Assembly: GCA_024663395.1 (NCBI GenBank)
Contig: JANFAH010000002.1
Coordinates: 1,984,001-2,048,000, forward strand
DNA length: 64,000 nucleotides
Direction: 5' to 3'
Source: Pisolithus tinctorius
Lineage: Eukaryota > Basidiomycota > Agaricomycetes > Boletales > Pisolithaceae
The notes beneath the pieces were generated by a model, which worked only from the letters and a program-made list of their open reading frames with translations, had not been told where the DNA came from and searched no databases. A program made the position numbers and the translations under genes. Shown here piece by piece: positions 1 to 11,295 of this stretch; the first letter of the stretch is position 1; the number at the start of each line of letters is the position of its first letter.

Positions 1-3000
1 ATAACCCCTGACCGGTCTTGCTGACTCTGGACTCCTTTCTCTTTCTCGGTGCTTGTCTCCGGACTTCCTCATGGTCCCTGACCGGTCTTACTCACTCCGG
101 ACTCATTCCTTTTGGCCGGTCTCCTGTCTCCGGCCTCCCTCGGCCTTTGATACCCCTTGGATAGCTCTATGCTACTCCTCTGTCACTCATTTGGCCTTCG
201 GGCCTCTCCCTCCCCCCGGAACCACCCCTGTCCTCTACCCCAGTGCTATGGTCTTGACCTAGCACCTCTTTCCGGTCCTTGGTGGACCCAGCTTTGGCTC
301 TCTCTCGGTCTCCGACCCCTGTTTTAACTGGCCTTGTCAACTCGTTAGGAACTGAAGTATCTTGGTTGTAGGGAACTGACTAGCCCACTCAATAGGCACC
401 CGTTGGTGGCCGAGTGTAGTGCAGTCACCTATCCCCGCCTAATACTAAAAGTTTGCTAACCCCCCTGACGTCAACCCCGCCTTGGAGCATGAATTTGCTT
501 GCAAGACACCCCGGGCTTCGGCCCATCTGACAAACCCCCGACTCTGCCGGTCTGTTTCCCAGCTCACCCACTCGCCCCGGAACTTGTATGTTCGCGAGGC
601 CCCTTCGGGTACCAGCTGACCCCTCACCTTCCCCTAACCATTGCCACTGTCACCCCACCATCAACTCCAGAACTCCGGTCCTACCCACTCTCCTGACTCC
701 GGTCTTACCGGTTGTCTTTTGGCCTGCTGGTCTTCACTGGCCTTCTGGTTTCCTCTTGGGCTCTGGTTCCGGCCTTCATACCCTCACCCTTGACTCCGAC
801 ACTCCTTACTATCCCTGTACCAGTCCGGCCTGCTCTGCCGGCCTTGTATCTCCGGTTTTAAAGCTTTTCCAGCCTTGAAAAAGCTTCCCGAAACCAGTCT
901 TGACACCTGTTAAGCCGGTCTCAGCATTCTCAGTACTCGGACTTACAACTCCGGTGGTAGGACTCCTACTACCCATCCAGTACTCTGCTCCATGGTCCTA
1001 GCCCATACCTCATACCCCTGTAGACTTGGGAAGTCTACCCTAAGAGGGGGATAAGGGACCTCGCTAGTGACCTACTCTCTTCCAAACTCCTGTCTGCTAC
1101 CTCTCCAGTGCCCTCAGCACAACCCTGCTCGGTCCCTGCACACCGGTTCCCAGTTCCTTGGCCCGGTCCTTGCATACTGAAGCACTCCTGAACCACCTGC
1201 CCTGGGTTGCTCCCAGCCCCTGACATTTGTGTTGGTACTCCGGTCTCACTATCTCAGTAGTCCTCAGCCTCAGTGGTTGTGTGTTCACCGGTCTCACCAG
1301 TCTCGGCCTCCTGTTCTCAGCCTTTTGGCTGGACAACCCCTAGGCCTCACCCGGTCTCCAGACCCCCTGAACCGGTCCTCCAATGACTTTTGGCCCTCAG
1401 GCTTCTTGCCACCGGAAAACCCACTTCCAACCAACTCCGGACACCCCTAAACCGGACTCAACAACTGGACTCACTTCCTGCCGACATCCCTAGGCCTTCA
1501 TTGAACCGGTTTTATGACCTGCTGGTCTCCGGTTCATGCCTAGCTATGTCCAGCCCTCCAGTCTTTGTGCAAACTCAACTCTTGCTGTCCTAGACAGCCT
1601 CCCCGGTCCCTCACTGTCCTCCAGAAGCCCATCCGGCCTGTTCCAAGGTGCTCGGCACCTGGCCTTGCCACTTCCAGCCTCGGGTTTGCATCTTGCTACC
1701 CCTGGTCTCAGTGTTAGCCCACCGGCCTACACTGTTTTGGCCTCCCGTTATCAGCCTGCTAGCTGGATAGCACCTCAGATCATCTCCGACTACCCCAAAC
1801 CCCTCTGACACCTTCAGACCAGCCTCCAGTCAGCCACTCCGGCCCAACCCAGCTCCAGACCAGTCTCCCTTTGGATTTCCGGCCTCACAGCCCCATCCAG
1901 GTCGAGACTGGTCTCCCATAGCCTTTTCTAGCCCTTTTAGCCCTTACTGGTTCCCGACTGGTCCCCACCTGGCTTTTCTAAGCCCCCTGACCATTAGACC
2001 GGTCTCCGGTTGCCCCCTTCGGTCCTCTCTGACCCTCAGACCGGTTCCCGGCCTTCCAGGCCTTCTGTTCCCTTGACCGGTTTTCGGTCTTGCTGTTTTC
2101 GCCAGACCACTCGCTTTAGCACAACAGGCTTCAGCCACTCTCAGTCTTGGTCTCCAGCTTTGGCCACCACCGGCCTGAGCCACCCTCGGTCTCAGCCTTC
2201 GGCTTTGACCCCTGTCTCTGGCTTCGGTTTCCTGTTTCCTTGTTATATGTTGTCTCGGTTTTCTGTTATCTGTTTTCTTTTTCTGTAGATACACACTCTC
2301 AGACCCCGTGACCCCCTGGAGCAGACCTTGGACCTAAACCCGGCCTTCTCGGCACTTCTCGTGACCCTCTGTATCCCTGCAGTGCAGTCCCAGTCCAACT
2401 GGTGCATTCCTAGACCGGTTTTCCAGCCTTCCTGGCACCCACCTAGCCTTTGTGTCATTCTGCTGTCACTCAACAGCACCTGGTACACCCCTGGACCATC
2501 TTATGGTCACCTCCGGACCTCTCTGGACCCTCTCGGCCTCCATGTTGCCCTGAACCGGCTTTGAAGCACACTTCTGGCCCTAGTGGCACACTCCTGGTAC
2601 ATTAGTTGGACATTACCGGTCCCCTGCACATCTTCGGTCTCCGGCTTTCCCTGACCTGGCCCTGAAGCACACCCCTAGGCCTTACCTGGTCATTCCCAGC
2701 CTTCGGTTTGCCTTAACCCAGCTCCGAAGTGCAACTCCAGCCCTCTGAGACATCGGCCTCAGCTTTCAGCTGTCTCCGGAAACCCCCGTACAGCTGGTCT
2801 AGTCACTTCCGGACTCGGCTTTGCCTTGTCCCGGCCTGCTGGACTGTCTGGCAGCCTCCTAGACCGGTCTCCGGCCCTCTTGTTGTCGCTTCTCTGGCCT
2901 CGGGTTCCCAGAACAGTCCTCGGACTTGACCCTTGCCCACAAACCCGGCTTGTCCCATTCTGGTCTGAACTACTGGACCTCCAGTCATCGCTGGCCTGTC

Positions 3001-3134
3001 TCCCAGCCCTCGGGCTCACCCTTGGCACTGTGTGTGCACTCGGACTCACTCCTAGTCATGGGACCTCACTGCATAACCCTCTGAGCGTATTTCCCTATGG
3101 AACCTCAAGGGTTCAGTTCCTAAGAGGGGGATAC
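1..3134 (+). mobile_element. Degenerate 3' internal region of an LTR retrotransposon (5' end outside the window)
   Basis: No reading frame here resembles a protein I recognise; the many short ORFs overlap in all frames and are typical of biased composition. The strand is C/T-rich and studded with CCGGTC/CCGGCC/CCGGAC-type hexamers, often every 20-40 bp. It runs directly into a polypurine tract and an LTR starting at 3135, which makes it the internal 3' part of a Ty3-type element on the + strand. A second purine run of the same kind lies at about 1041-1055 and may be an older tract or a rearrangement. The assignment rests on the LTR junction, not on coding similarity. Confidence 0.55.
3121..3134 (+). 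other. Polypurine tract of the LTR retrotransposon
   Basis: The run AAGAGGGGGA lies immediately 5' of the TGTCAT start of the LTR. This is the expected plus-strand priming site of an LTR retrotransposon and fixes the LTR boundary and orientation. Confidence 0.7.
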
Positions 3135-4039
3135 TGTCATATCCATGACTCTCGGACTCATTCCCAGTCCAGTCCGGACCCCTAGCCCCTATCTCCGGTC
3201 AACTCCGGTCCTAGTCCAGCCTAGAAAACCCAATCCCGGCCCTAGATAACTCAACTCCGGCCTGCATAACTCAAGTCCGGTGTTTTACCCCTATCTCCGG
3301 TCCATTTTGGCCTCCCGGCCTTGTGCTGCTCCACCCCGGTCCTCCCAGGTCTATGTCCGGGTCACCCGGACATAACTCCGGTCTGTTTCCCTTTGTTTGT
3401 ACTATATTTAGTCTAGCCCGTTCATCTGACTTTTGCTTACTGTACAAATCCTGTGTCTGACCCCAGTATGCCGGTCACCCGGACTTTAGCTATTAGTCTC
3501 TGCACAGCCTCTGTGGCTATCCTCACTCTTGCTAATCATCTTGCTAATAGCTTATTCACAAGTCCGGCTTCATGTTCTTTACTCCAGACTGGCCTCATGT
3601 ATTTAACCCCTGTACATACTTTGTAGTACCCTCAGTCAGAATATCAACTTAGTATTACCCTCAACTCTGTATTACCCCTCGAGACTACTCTATAGCTAAG
3701 GCCGGGCCCTAAGCTATCCCCGACCCCTGTCCCGGACCTCTCCCCGGCTTGCATAAGGGTACAGCACATAAGCTGAGACCAAGGGAGGTAGATCCAACCC
3801 CAGACCAGCTTCCCCTTGTGCGCACTCCAACACCGGTCGGTTTCCCATGCTACCGGTCTTGTTCCTGCGCTCCCGGCCTTAAGTCCGGTCCTCCGGACTT
3901 AGCCCCTAACCTCCGGCCTCGACTCTGGTCCAACCGGACTTGGCCCCTGTCTCTCGGCCTTGACTTTGGCCACTCGGACTTAACCCCTGTCACCCGGTCT
4001 TGAAGCCTGGTCACTCCGAGGGTAAACCCGTACTTCACA
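3135..4039 (+). mobile_element. 3' long terminal repeat (LTR), about 905 bp
   Basis: It starts TGTCATATCC just after the polypurine tract and ends GTACTTCACA. The DNA after 4039 continues as the U membrane-gene copy, which units 2 and 3 carry without any LTR (compare about 22578 and 32444), so the 3' boundary is set by an empty site. TATA-like sequence (TATATTTAG, about 3405) and CCGG-rich repeats are inside. A related but different LTR lies in reverse orientation at 16716-17290. The left-hand target duplication cannot be checked because the element's 5' end is outside the window. Confidence 0.7.
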
Positions 4040-4815
4040 ATGTGCAGTACCAACAACTCTCATGAAAGGTGCAGGGAAGATGGTGTGTGGTGATCTTTAA
4101 ACAAGATGCCTCCAGTGATTGGAGTCAAGTGCCATTGCTACCATGGTTCCCAGGTCTATCAGTGTGTAGTTGGACATACAGTGTTCTCACTATGGAGTAG
4201 ATTGGCACTGTTGCAGGCAGGAAGTGGTTTTGTCAGGGCCTGCTGTCTTCACAGCACTCAAATCAAAAGATGCAGTGCTCCTCCCAATCTCTAGGCTCTG
4301 ATTCTGTCATTTCCCTACTCCAACCGCCATCTGCTCCCACCCAGGGCTTCCAGCATACCACTCACCATGGCCTCAGATAACTCCAAGCCAACCTCAACCA
4401 CTGCCATATCAGACTCATCTATGAATGCCTCTTCCTCAGCCAGTCAGATTTCCTTAATGATGGTCATTGCAATGTTTATACTCATTCTTCCCATCCTACT
4501 GTTCTAAGCACCAAAACCCAAATCAACCCACTCCATCTCCCTGCCATGCAACACCACAAATGATGCCTCAGTCACAACTCACATCTCGAGCATTGGGGTT
4601 GCTTACCAGATGATGACAACGATAGCTGGGAAAGGAAATTGTCCATGAGACAATGCACCCCTTCAACACTTACTAAGAAACTGGCAGCAATGTTTGGTCA
4701 TTTCCGAGTACTAACTCTAGGAAGAGATCATCCATGAATTTTCATGTTTGTTAACACTAGTATGTATGCTCCCCAGTCGCTGAGATGTACTTGTTGGGCA
4801 ACAATAGGAATATAT
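4040..4815 (+). pseudogene. U1: decayed copy of the single-pass membrane protein gene (unit 1)
   Basis: This stretch aligns along its length with the unit 2 copy at 22578-23300 and the unit 3 copy at 32444-35350. The Ser/Thr-rich stretch followed by a hydrophobic segment lies at about 4370-4505 and the start of the cytoplasmic tail at 4530-4745. Relative to unit 2 nearly every CpG is TpG or CpA, for example at the very start, where CGGTACCG has become CAGTACCA. Frames are broken, the 5' end is cut by the LTR, and the 3' part is separated from its unit by the DIRS-type insertion at 4816. It is unlikely to make protein. Confidence 0.65.
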
Positions 4816-5760
4816 TGTTGATACCATTCAGTTGATGACTCAGGCACAAACCCAAATGAATCATCGACATAAAGGAAGCTATAAACAACAAGGAGTTTGA
4901 AGATGACAATCCAAAGGACCAATGACATGAAACCATGCCAGATACACTGGGATGCCTGTCCTCCAAAGACATTGCAGCAATCAAGATAGTGCTGTGACCT
5001 GATGGTGACAATCTGCTTGATTTGCCAGAGGGGATGCATGGGCATTAGGCAGTATGCTTCACTAACATCCCCTTTCCAAATAACCAAATGTTCTAAGGGA
5101 TGAGTGAGGCAATAGTGACAGAGTGCCTGATCTAGGTCATAGATGTTATCGAGTGTGACACCTGATACATCTTCTCAACCAATCATGTTGTTCAGCACAA
5201 ATTCACTGGTGCTATGATCAGTGACCAGTCAAAACTTTTTAACCCCAGGTTTTGGCATGGCATGTATAGGCATCAAGTACATCCCCAGTAGAAGGTTCAG
5301 TCCGAAATCCTTTGAAAAGCAACCCTTGGCAATTTCCTTTTCAACTTGAGCACTAACAAACTCTATTTCTTTGGCAGATTTTAAGGGGCGACGAGAATTA
5401 TCCCACATAGAGGGCCAGTCTCAATGATGAGTATGTGCATAAGGCCAAAAACCTTCATGAAGTCCACAACAGATAGACTGGACAAACTTCTGGTTAGGAT
5501 GGTCATGTAGAAGCTCCTCGAAGCTGTCAACATTGATGGGTGTAATAACCTGGAACAGATGGGGGTTTGAGGAGATTGTATCAACAGCAGTGGCATTTTC
5601 AAATTCCTCAGGAGGAGGTTGAGGTAATGGTAAAGCTGTTTCAGTCCAAAGAGCTGTCTGACTAACAAAGGAATGACTGTGTCCCCAAACATACTGACAA
5701 TGGAAACATTGACCTCGTGCAATTTGGTCGTTCTCAAACCCTCACTGCCTTCGAACATTC
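4816..5760 (-). pseudogene. Reverse transcriptase region of the DIRS-type fragment
   Basis: Read from right to left, one frame (about 5500-5250) gives HEGFWPYAHTH, then WDNSRRPLKSAKEI, then GMYLMPIHAMPKPG, the entry region of this RT family. The next frame (from 5087) gives KGDVSEAYCLMPMHP and the catalytic box FLYVDDSFG, where the paired Asp residues are the metal ligands. At least one stop and two frame changes separate these pieces. The domain ends at the element boundary near 4816; residues read beyond it are antisense to the U1 copy. It is non-functional. Confidence 0.65.
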
Positions 5761-5965
5761 AGGTCTCTTGTGTGATCCATGACAACCCCTTCAGTCACAG
5801 CAGTGTGTGTAGAAACACTTGGCTTCTGATTTTTGACAGAGGCCATGATTCCACCAATGACAGGGGTCTTGGAACTGACCAGACAGTCCTGATCTAATTC
5901 TGTTCTGCACTGAAGGTGTGAATTCAGAGGAATGGGATCCGATGCCATGAGAGGACAGGAAAGTG

Positions 5966-7001
5966 GTCCTAAGGTTGTTGAATTGGGAAGGATCAGTGAC
6001 GCATAGGTGTCATTGGACTGACACATGATTTCAGACTGCACAGTCATAGTCAATGACTCTTGAATGGAATACTGGTTCAATGGAATGGAAGAGGCAACCA
6101 ATGTGTGATTGGTATTCTGAATATTCCTCCCATTGTTGAGGGAAAACAAATGCAAGGGCCTTGACAAACATTGTGAAAGCAGTGTTGTGATCTGTGGCTG
6201 ATTTGATGGTTCCTGCAGGTTTTGTAACTCTGAAGGACAATTCAACCTTGTCATCAATAACATGCAATTGTTTGGGATCAAGCTCCATTGAATGCACTGA
6301 TTCAAGGACTTTCACCAAGTCAGTGTGCTTCCACTGGATGAGGTTTGTCCACTGACTGGGTGGAAACAGTGGACATCCTGGCATGGAGAGGATGTGCTCG
6401 ACAACTTGTCTGGGATCCTTTGAGTAAAGTTCAATTTGTTCAAAGGTCATTCTGATATCCTCTGCAAGAGTGGCAATTTGTGTCTGTCACCACTCATTCC
6501 AAGGGAAACTCCTAACATCAAGCTCGACTTGCTTTCTTTTAACTGGGCGTCCATCATCATCTCTCCCCCTACAGATGAGTGTTCAGAGACCCTATCTGAT
6601 CTATCAGTCTCATCCTCTTCTGATCTCCTTTCTCCGTCTCACTGTTCGACCCTTCCCAAGATCGTTTCAGATAACATCTGGCTTGACTGTTGCTCTCCAT
6701 GCCAGGCTGCTCTGTCAGTTGATCTATCAACTTCATCGAGCATGTCAACATAAATGGCAAGAGCAATTGAGAGGTGTTCTGATCCTCCTGATTTGACAGT
6801 CGGTGCATCGACGAGAACTTCCCTGATTCCAAGCAATGCCAATGATTTGATGATCTCCCCCTTTCTATATCTGTCAACAAACTCTTCACACTGTTTGACA
6901 CATTCAGCATCCCATTCGAATGCATTCTCCCTTTCTTCTGCGGGGGGATCCCTAGGCTCCAAGGCATTTCTTTCAGCGGACATAGGGTGAGCCGAAGGCA
7001 A
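5966..7001 (-). pseudogene. gag-like region of the DIRS-type fragment
   Basis: Two overlapping minus-strand frames make up one broken gene. The upstream part (7001-6639) is an acidic, helical 120-codon stretch with an initiator ATG. The downstream part (6450-6031) reads through segments such as TKPAGTIKSATDH and ALAFVFPQQWEEYS, a pattern I associate with capsid-like proteins of fungal DIRS elements. A frame change is needed around 6450-6640. No zinc knuckle is visible. It is CpG-poor, in line with long residence in a silenced state. Confidence 0.5.
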
Positions 7002-7312
7002 TCAATAAATTAATTATAAATAGCAAAAAAGGCACTGGTGATGAGGTACGACAGGTCAGAAAGGATATTAAATAAGTGAGGTGGAACTTACCTGGCAATG
7101 CGGTAGGACAGGTCAGAAAGGAGATGGATCCTTTGTAACTACCGCACGCCAGATAATAAGGGGCCACAAGGTATGACACCATACCTGACCAGTGAGGTCA
7201 CGCAAAAGGGGGTTAACGGTGCCACCCGAATGCGCCTCGTAAGAACGAGAGATCCCGCGTATCGTGCCCCTCGGCGACCCATTAGCTTAGTAATAAACAA
7301 GTTTATACTCCA

Positions 7313-8337
7313 ATAATTCACTTCCTCTGCGTTCAGGGTGTGTGTGTGTGGTACGATTTTGGGGTGATCGTAGAAAGCCTCTTCGAGTGGGACAAATGCG
7401 ACTTCATGCACAGTAGATCAGAGTGCAACCTGGGAGACACGGCGCCATCCTATTCATTTCATACGCGACACGAGGTAGTTGTGAATGGCAACTGACGTCA
7501 TATCAGTAGCTATGAGCATGTTCTTGCCTTCATTAAAGAAAGGTATCGGTCGTTCCGCAGACGTGAATTTCGCCAACAAGGGTCCCCACCAGCAACGAAG
7601 TTAGCGAGTGACCAAGATCAGCTATGGGTTGGCTAGGCAGTACCCTGGAGGCTCACCAACGAGACCAGTTTCCAGAGGGGGCATAGCCAGTTTTCCGCAC
7701 GAACTGCGGCTTCGCATCGCGGGATCAGGTGAACATACAGTATTACGGGGTATCGCCATTGCATTGGTCACAAAGAGGGACTGACTAAGAAGCTTGAGTA
7801 CTTGAAGAGCGTCAGACATGCGGGAACGTGTATGGGTAGGGTCTAGGGGAGAGGCAAGGCCTATGCTTTTTGTACGCCGCAGCCTCGTGCCCTCGCTCTC
7901 CCACAAACGTCCACCAACCGTTGGTCTACTGGTAAGCGCTTCCCCAGTTCATCAAGGTGTATGACTCACTTAAGCAGCAGAGCCCAATTTCTTCTCGCCT
8001 TTCCAACCAACTTGCATTTTTCGCATTCATTGGTGAGTTCCTATCGGACCATCGTTGTATTATATGTATTGAACCGCGTGTAACCTTATCCACAGTTTGA
8101 GCTTCGTACAGACACCCAAGCTACCTGCTCGAGACTCCGTGTCTTTACTGTGGGTGCTTTTGCGCTGCTTGGTTAGCCTCGATGATTTGAGCAACGTTCA
8201 GCTGACACTCAATATTGCTCACCGGGTTTCTTTCCCGTTTCTCTTACTGTCCCTGTCTTGTTGCAAGTGATCACCGAACCTAGCGCGAAAGCAGAACCAT
8301 TTCCGTGGTGTATATCATCCTGGTGTAACGACATTCA
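7313..8337 (+). promoter_or_regulatory. Conserved leader upstream of HET1
   Basis: This kilobase is conserved in all three units (compare 24590-25660 and 36723-37551) and carries no convincing ORF, so it probably contains the promoter and 5' UTR of the TPR-HET gene. Shared features include a GT-rich start, a possible splice donor (TTG before GTGAGTTCC at about 8029-8040), and a C/T-rich stretch before the start codon. Some spliced upstream exon is possible. Conservation between tandem copies alone does not prove function. Confidence 0.4.
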
Positions 8338-11295
8338 ATGGCTTCAACGGACGACGTTTCCCGCAAACGAAAAAACTTAGAACGTTATCCTCCAGGGGAA
8401 GATGGTCGGTGTGGCGCCCTCTTCGGCCTGGCGTACGCACTCCACCAGAGATACGAAGAAGAGCGTAAAATCGACGACTTGAACGAGGCAATCGATTTGT
8501 GTCGCGCTGCTTTGGAACTCCGACCAGTCGAAAACGAAACGGGTGATCGGTCCAGGTCACTCAGCGACCTCGCTTTCTGTCTTTCACGTAGATATGACGA
8601 GCAGGGGGCAGTCGACGACTTAGAAGAGGCCATCTCGCTTGGACGTGCAGTACTAGAGCTTCATCCACCAGGGCATCCTGGTCATGATTTCACTCTCCAC
8701 CGGCTCACCACTTACCTCAACAAGAGGTTCAACAAACAGGCTACCATCGGCGACTTGGAGGAAGCCATCTCGCTCTTACGTGAAGAACTAGAGCTCCGTC
8801 CACCTGGGAATCCTCGTCGTGATGCCACTCTCCGACAACTCGCCATCTACCTCAAGAGCAGGTCCGACAAACAGGCTGCCATCGGCGACTTGGAGGAAGC
8901 CATCTCGCTCAGACGTGCAGCACTAGAGCTCCATCCGCTAGGGCACCCCGATCGCGGCAAATATCTTTACGACCTCGCTTGCGACCTCTGGACAAAGATT
9001 CAGAAACAAGCTGACATGCCTGGGTTGCACGGTGCGAATTCTCTTCATCAAGCTGCATCGGTGGTCCGTCCAACAAGCACGGCTGATATCGCGTCCTCGC
9101 TTCTCACGCTCTCACTCCACCTCTGGGACAGGTTCCAGAAGGAGGCTGCGATGACCGACCTGGACGGTGCTATTTGCTGTGCAGCGTATGCTTTGGAACT
9201 TTGGTTACCACGAGACTCCCATCACGAAGGAGCCTGGTTCCAGAGGCCAGCCCAGGGCACTAACTCAGATGAACCTGCCGTACTTCGTCGAGAGATCGAC
9301 AATCTAGGCGCTCTGGTCAATTACTTTGTGAGGCATAGGTGTGGTAGTCAACACCCAATTGTTGGTCTGAACGAGGCCATAACACTGTGTCGATATGTAC
9401 TGCAATCCCGCCCGACTGACCATCCTAGTCGTGCTTCGTCTCTGCATGACCTGGCACAGTGTCTAGCACACCGGTTTCATCAACAACCTGCAGCAGCGGA
9501 TCTCGACGAGGCTATTTTGTTGGAGCAAGAGGTCTTGCAGGTACTCATACCTGGAGATCCCACCTACGACATATCCCAGTGCTCCCTTGCAGCCTACCTC
9601 CGCATGAAGATCAAGTCACGAATTGCTATGACATCCTCCAATGCCTCGACTGTTACCCACTTTGACGTCGAGCAACTCATCCGTAATGTTGCATTTGAAA
9701 TCCTCAAAACTATACCGACCAGGCTGCTACACACACATACTGGTGTCCTGTGCAACCGGCATGCGCAGTTGACCCGGTTTATGAACAGCAAACAGTACAA
9801 ACAGCTGGTGTCGCTTTGCACAACGTGCGACCCAGATCAGCAAATGGAGCTCGTCCGTACGGCCGTGTTGAAATACTTTCAGTACGTCATGCTTTCTCAC
9901 CGTTGGGGTGAAGACGAGCCATCATTGCGCGACGTCGAGGGCCACCGGATATATGATATGTCAGCAAAGGCGGGCTTTGAAAAGCTGCAAGCCTTCTGCG
10001 TTGTTGCCTGCGAACGAGGTTTTCTGTGGGCATGGAGTGACACGTGTTGCATAGACAAAGACAGCAGTGCCGAGTTGCAAGAAGCCATAGGATCGATGTT
10101 TGCGTGGTATCGACGGTCTTCCCTAACCATTGTGTATCTCTCTGATGTTCCAGATACTTGTTCGCTTGGGAACAGCGAATGGTTCAGACGTGGGTGGACC
10201 CTCCAGGAGCTACTGGCTCCCCAGACCATACTATTCTACACCCAAAATTGGTCACTTTACAAGAACCTCGCGTCTTCGAACCATAAAACCGATATCGCGG
10301 TGTTGGAAGAGCTGGAGAGGGCGGCTGGAATAGAGTCCCAGTTCCTCACTCACTTTTCCCCGGGTACGGATGACGCTCGTTCCAGACTCCAATGGGCGTC
10401 ATTACGTCGTACCACGCGGCCTGAGGATGTCGCCTATTCACTTTTTGGGATCTTTAACCTTCACCTTCCCGTTCTGTATGGTGAACCCGCTGAGAAAGCG
10501 CTTGGGCGTCTCATGGCCGAAATCATTTCGCAGTCTGGGGATATCTCAGTTCTGGATTGGGTTGGGGAGTCGTCGCGGTTTCATACCTGTTTCCCTGCCC
10601 AGATCATCTCGTTCCAAATGCTACCGTTACTCCGACCTCAACCTGATGCAGAAGAACGCTCAGCGGCGATAAGCCAGGGACCCTCACTAATATCATTCGA
10701 AACACTGCGAAACTTGTGTGGCTCACTCGCGGCGCCGCTCTTTCCAGACATTTTCAGTCGTTACTTTACATCATTATCCAATATCGACCATCACGTTCCG
10801 GCGGTTCAATTGCCAACACCGGATTCATACTCCCCAGGTGACGTGTACGACTTCCACTCCCTCACTAGGGTGCCCCTTCCACGTTTTCTCAATCGCCGCC
10901 TCATATTACCATGTATTGCGCATTGTGTCACAGTGGTTCATCTGAAAGGGTCAGATCCATCGGCACTGAGTTACACGTATAGCATCCAGGCATTCGGGCT
11001 GAGGCCTCTTGAAATCACTCTGCCAAACAAACTAGAGGATGAAACGCGGTCGCGAGGTTCTCTGCAACTTGTTCGCCCATGGCACTCGAAGTTGCCTGGT
11101 TCATCTGCCGAACTAGATGCCGCGACTGAAGAACAGCTGCTCTCTACACTTGAGTGGCCATTTAACGCTCTTTTGTTGAGTCAACTTGCTCATAACGAGC
11201 ACGAAAGGATCGCGTCTTCTACTCGCATTACTGCTCAGCCCATAGACCGGGCCAGCATTCTGAAAAGCAAAATACGGATATTCAATATTGTGTAG
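8338..11295 (+). CDS. HET1: TPR-repeat protein with C-terminal HET domain (985 aa)
   Basis: A single intronless frame. Residues about 1-300 are tetratricopeptide-type repeats with a 45-residue period, typified by ALELRPPGNPRRD followed by a helix ending AAIGDL; two cassettes are of the PPGHP type. A further TPR-like pair lies near residues 345-425. The HET domain starts at about residue 515 (YVMLSHRWGEDEPS), continues through DTCCIDKDSS (about 565) and WFRRGWTLQELLAP (about 613), and ends with TRPEDVAYSLFGIF (about 690). A conserved C-terminal region of about 250 residues follows. HET domains of fungi trigger cell death on non-self recognition; a repeat array next to one suggests a sensor. 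There is no NACHT or NB-ARC segment, so this is not a classic NLR. The start is supported by conservation of the ATG context in all three copies. The specific trigger is unknown. Confidence 0.9.
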   Translation: MASTDDVSRKRKNLERYPPGEDGRCGALFGLAYALHQRYEEERKIDDLNEAIDLCRAALELRPVENETGDRSRSLSDLAFCLSRRYDEQGAVDDLEEAISLGRAVLELHPPGHPGHDFTLHRLTTYLNKRFNKQATIGDLEEAISLLREELELRPPGNPRRDATLRQLAIYLKSRSDKQAAIGDLEEAISLRRAALELHPLGHPDRGKYLYDLACDLWTKIQKQADMPGLHGANSLHQAASVVRPTSTADIASSLLTLSLHLWDRFQKEAAMTDLDGAICCAAYALELWLPRDSHHEGAWFQRPAQGTNSDEPAVLRREIDNLGALVNYFVRHRCGSQHPIVGLNEAITLCRYVLQSRPTDHPSRASSLHDLAQCLAHRFHQQPAAADLDEAILLEQEVLQVLIPGDPTYDISQCSLAAYLRMKIKSRIAMTSSNASTVTHFDVEQLIRNVAFEILKTIPTRLLHTHTGVLCNRHAQLTRFMNSKQYKQLVSLCTTCDPDQQMELVRTAVLKYFQYVMLSHRWGEDEPSLRDVEGHRIYDMSAKAGFEKLQAFCVVACERGFLWAWSDTCCIDKDSSAELQEAIGSMFAWYRRSSLTIVYLSDVPDTCSLGNSEWFRRGWTLQELLAPQTILFYTQNWSLYKNLASSNHKTDIAVLEELERAAGIESQFLTHFSPGTDDARSRLQWASLRRTTRPEDVAYSLFGIFNLHLPVLYGEPAEKALGRLMAEIISQSGDISVLDWVGESSRFHTCFPAQIISFQMLPLLRPQPDAEERSAAISQGPSLISFETLRNLCGSLAAPLFPDIFSRYFTSLSNIDHHVPAVQLPTPDSYSPGDVYDFHSLTRVPLPRFLNRRLILPCIAHCVTVVHLKGSDPSALSYTYSIQAFGLRPLEITLPNKLEDETRSRGSLQLVRPWHSKLPGSSAELDAATEEQLLSTLEWPFNALLLSQLAHNEHERIASSTRITAQPIDRASILKSKIRIFNIV

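Larger units (their letters stand above)
4816..7312 (-). mobile_element. Truncated, decayed DIRS-type (tyrosine-recombinase class) retrotransposon fragment
   Basis: Units 2 and 3 read continuously across this site: the unit 3 sequence around 35400-35430 joins the bases flanking 4815 and 7313. The inserted 2.5 kb carries, on the minus strand, a gag-like region followed by a reverse transcriptase. RNase H and the tyrosine recombinase are missing, so the element is 3'-truncated. The sequence is strongly CpG-depleted and has several frameshifts. The class assignment comes from resemblance of the RT and gag segments to fungal DIRS-like proteins as I know them, and no terminal repeats were found. 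Confidence 0.65.

Noticed and set aside
53..3185. Numerous 60-119 codon ORFs in the first 3 kb
   Set aside because: Low-complexity Pro/Ser/Leu-rich translations in every frame, typical of C/T-rich non-coding DNA; no retroviral-type protease, RT or integrase motif.
8338..11295. NACHT or NB-ARC domain in the TPR-HET proteins
   Set aside because: I looked for a Walker A (GxxxxGK[ST]) followed by Walker B in all three and found none.
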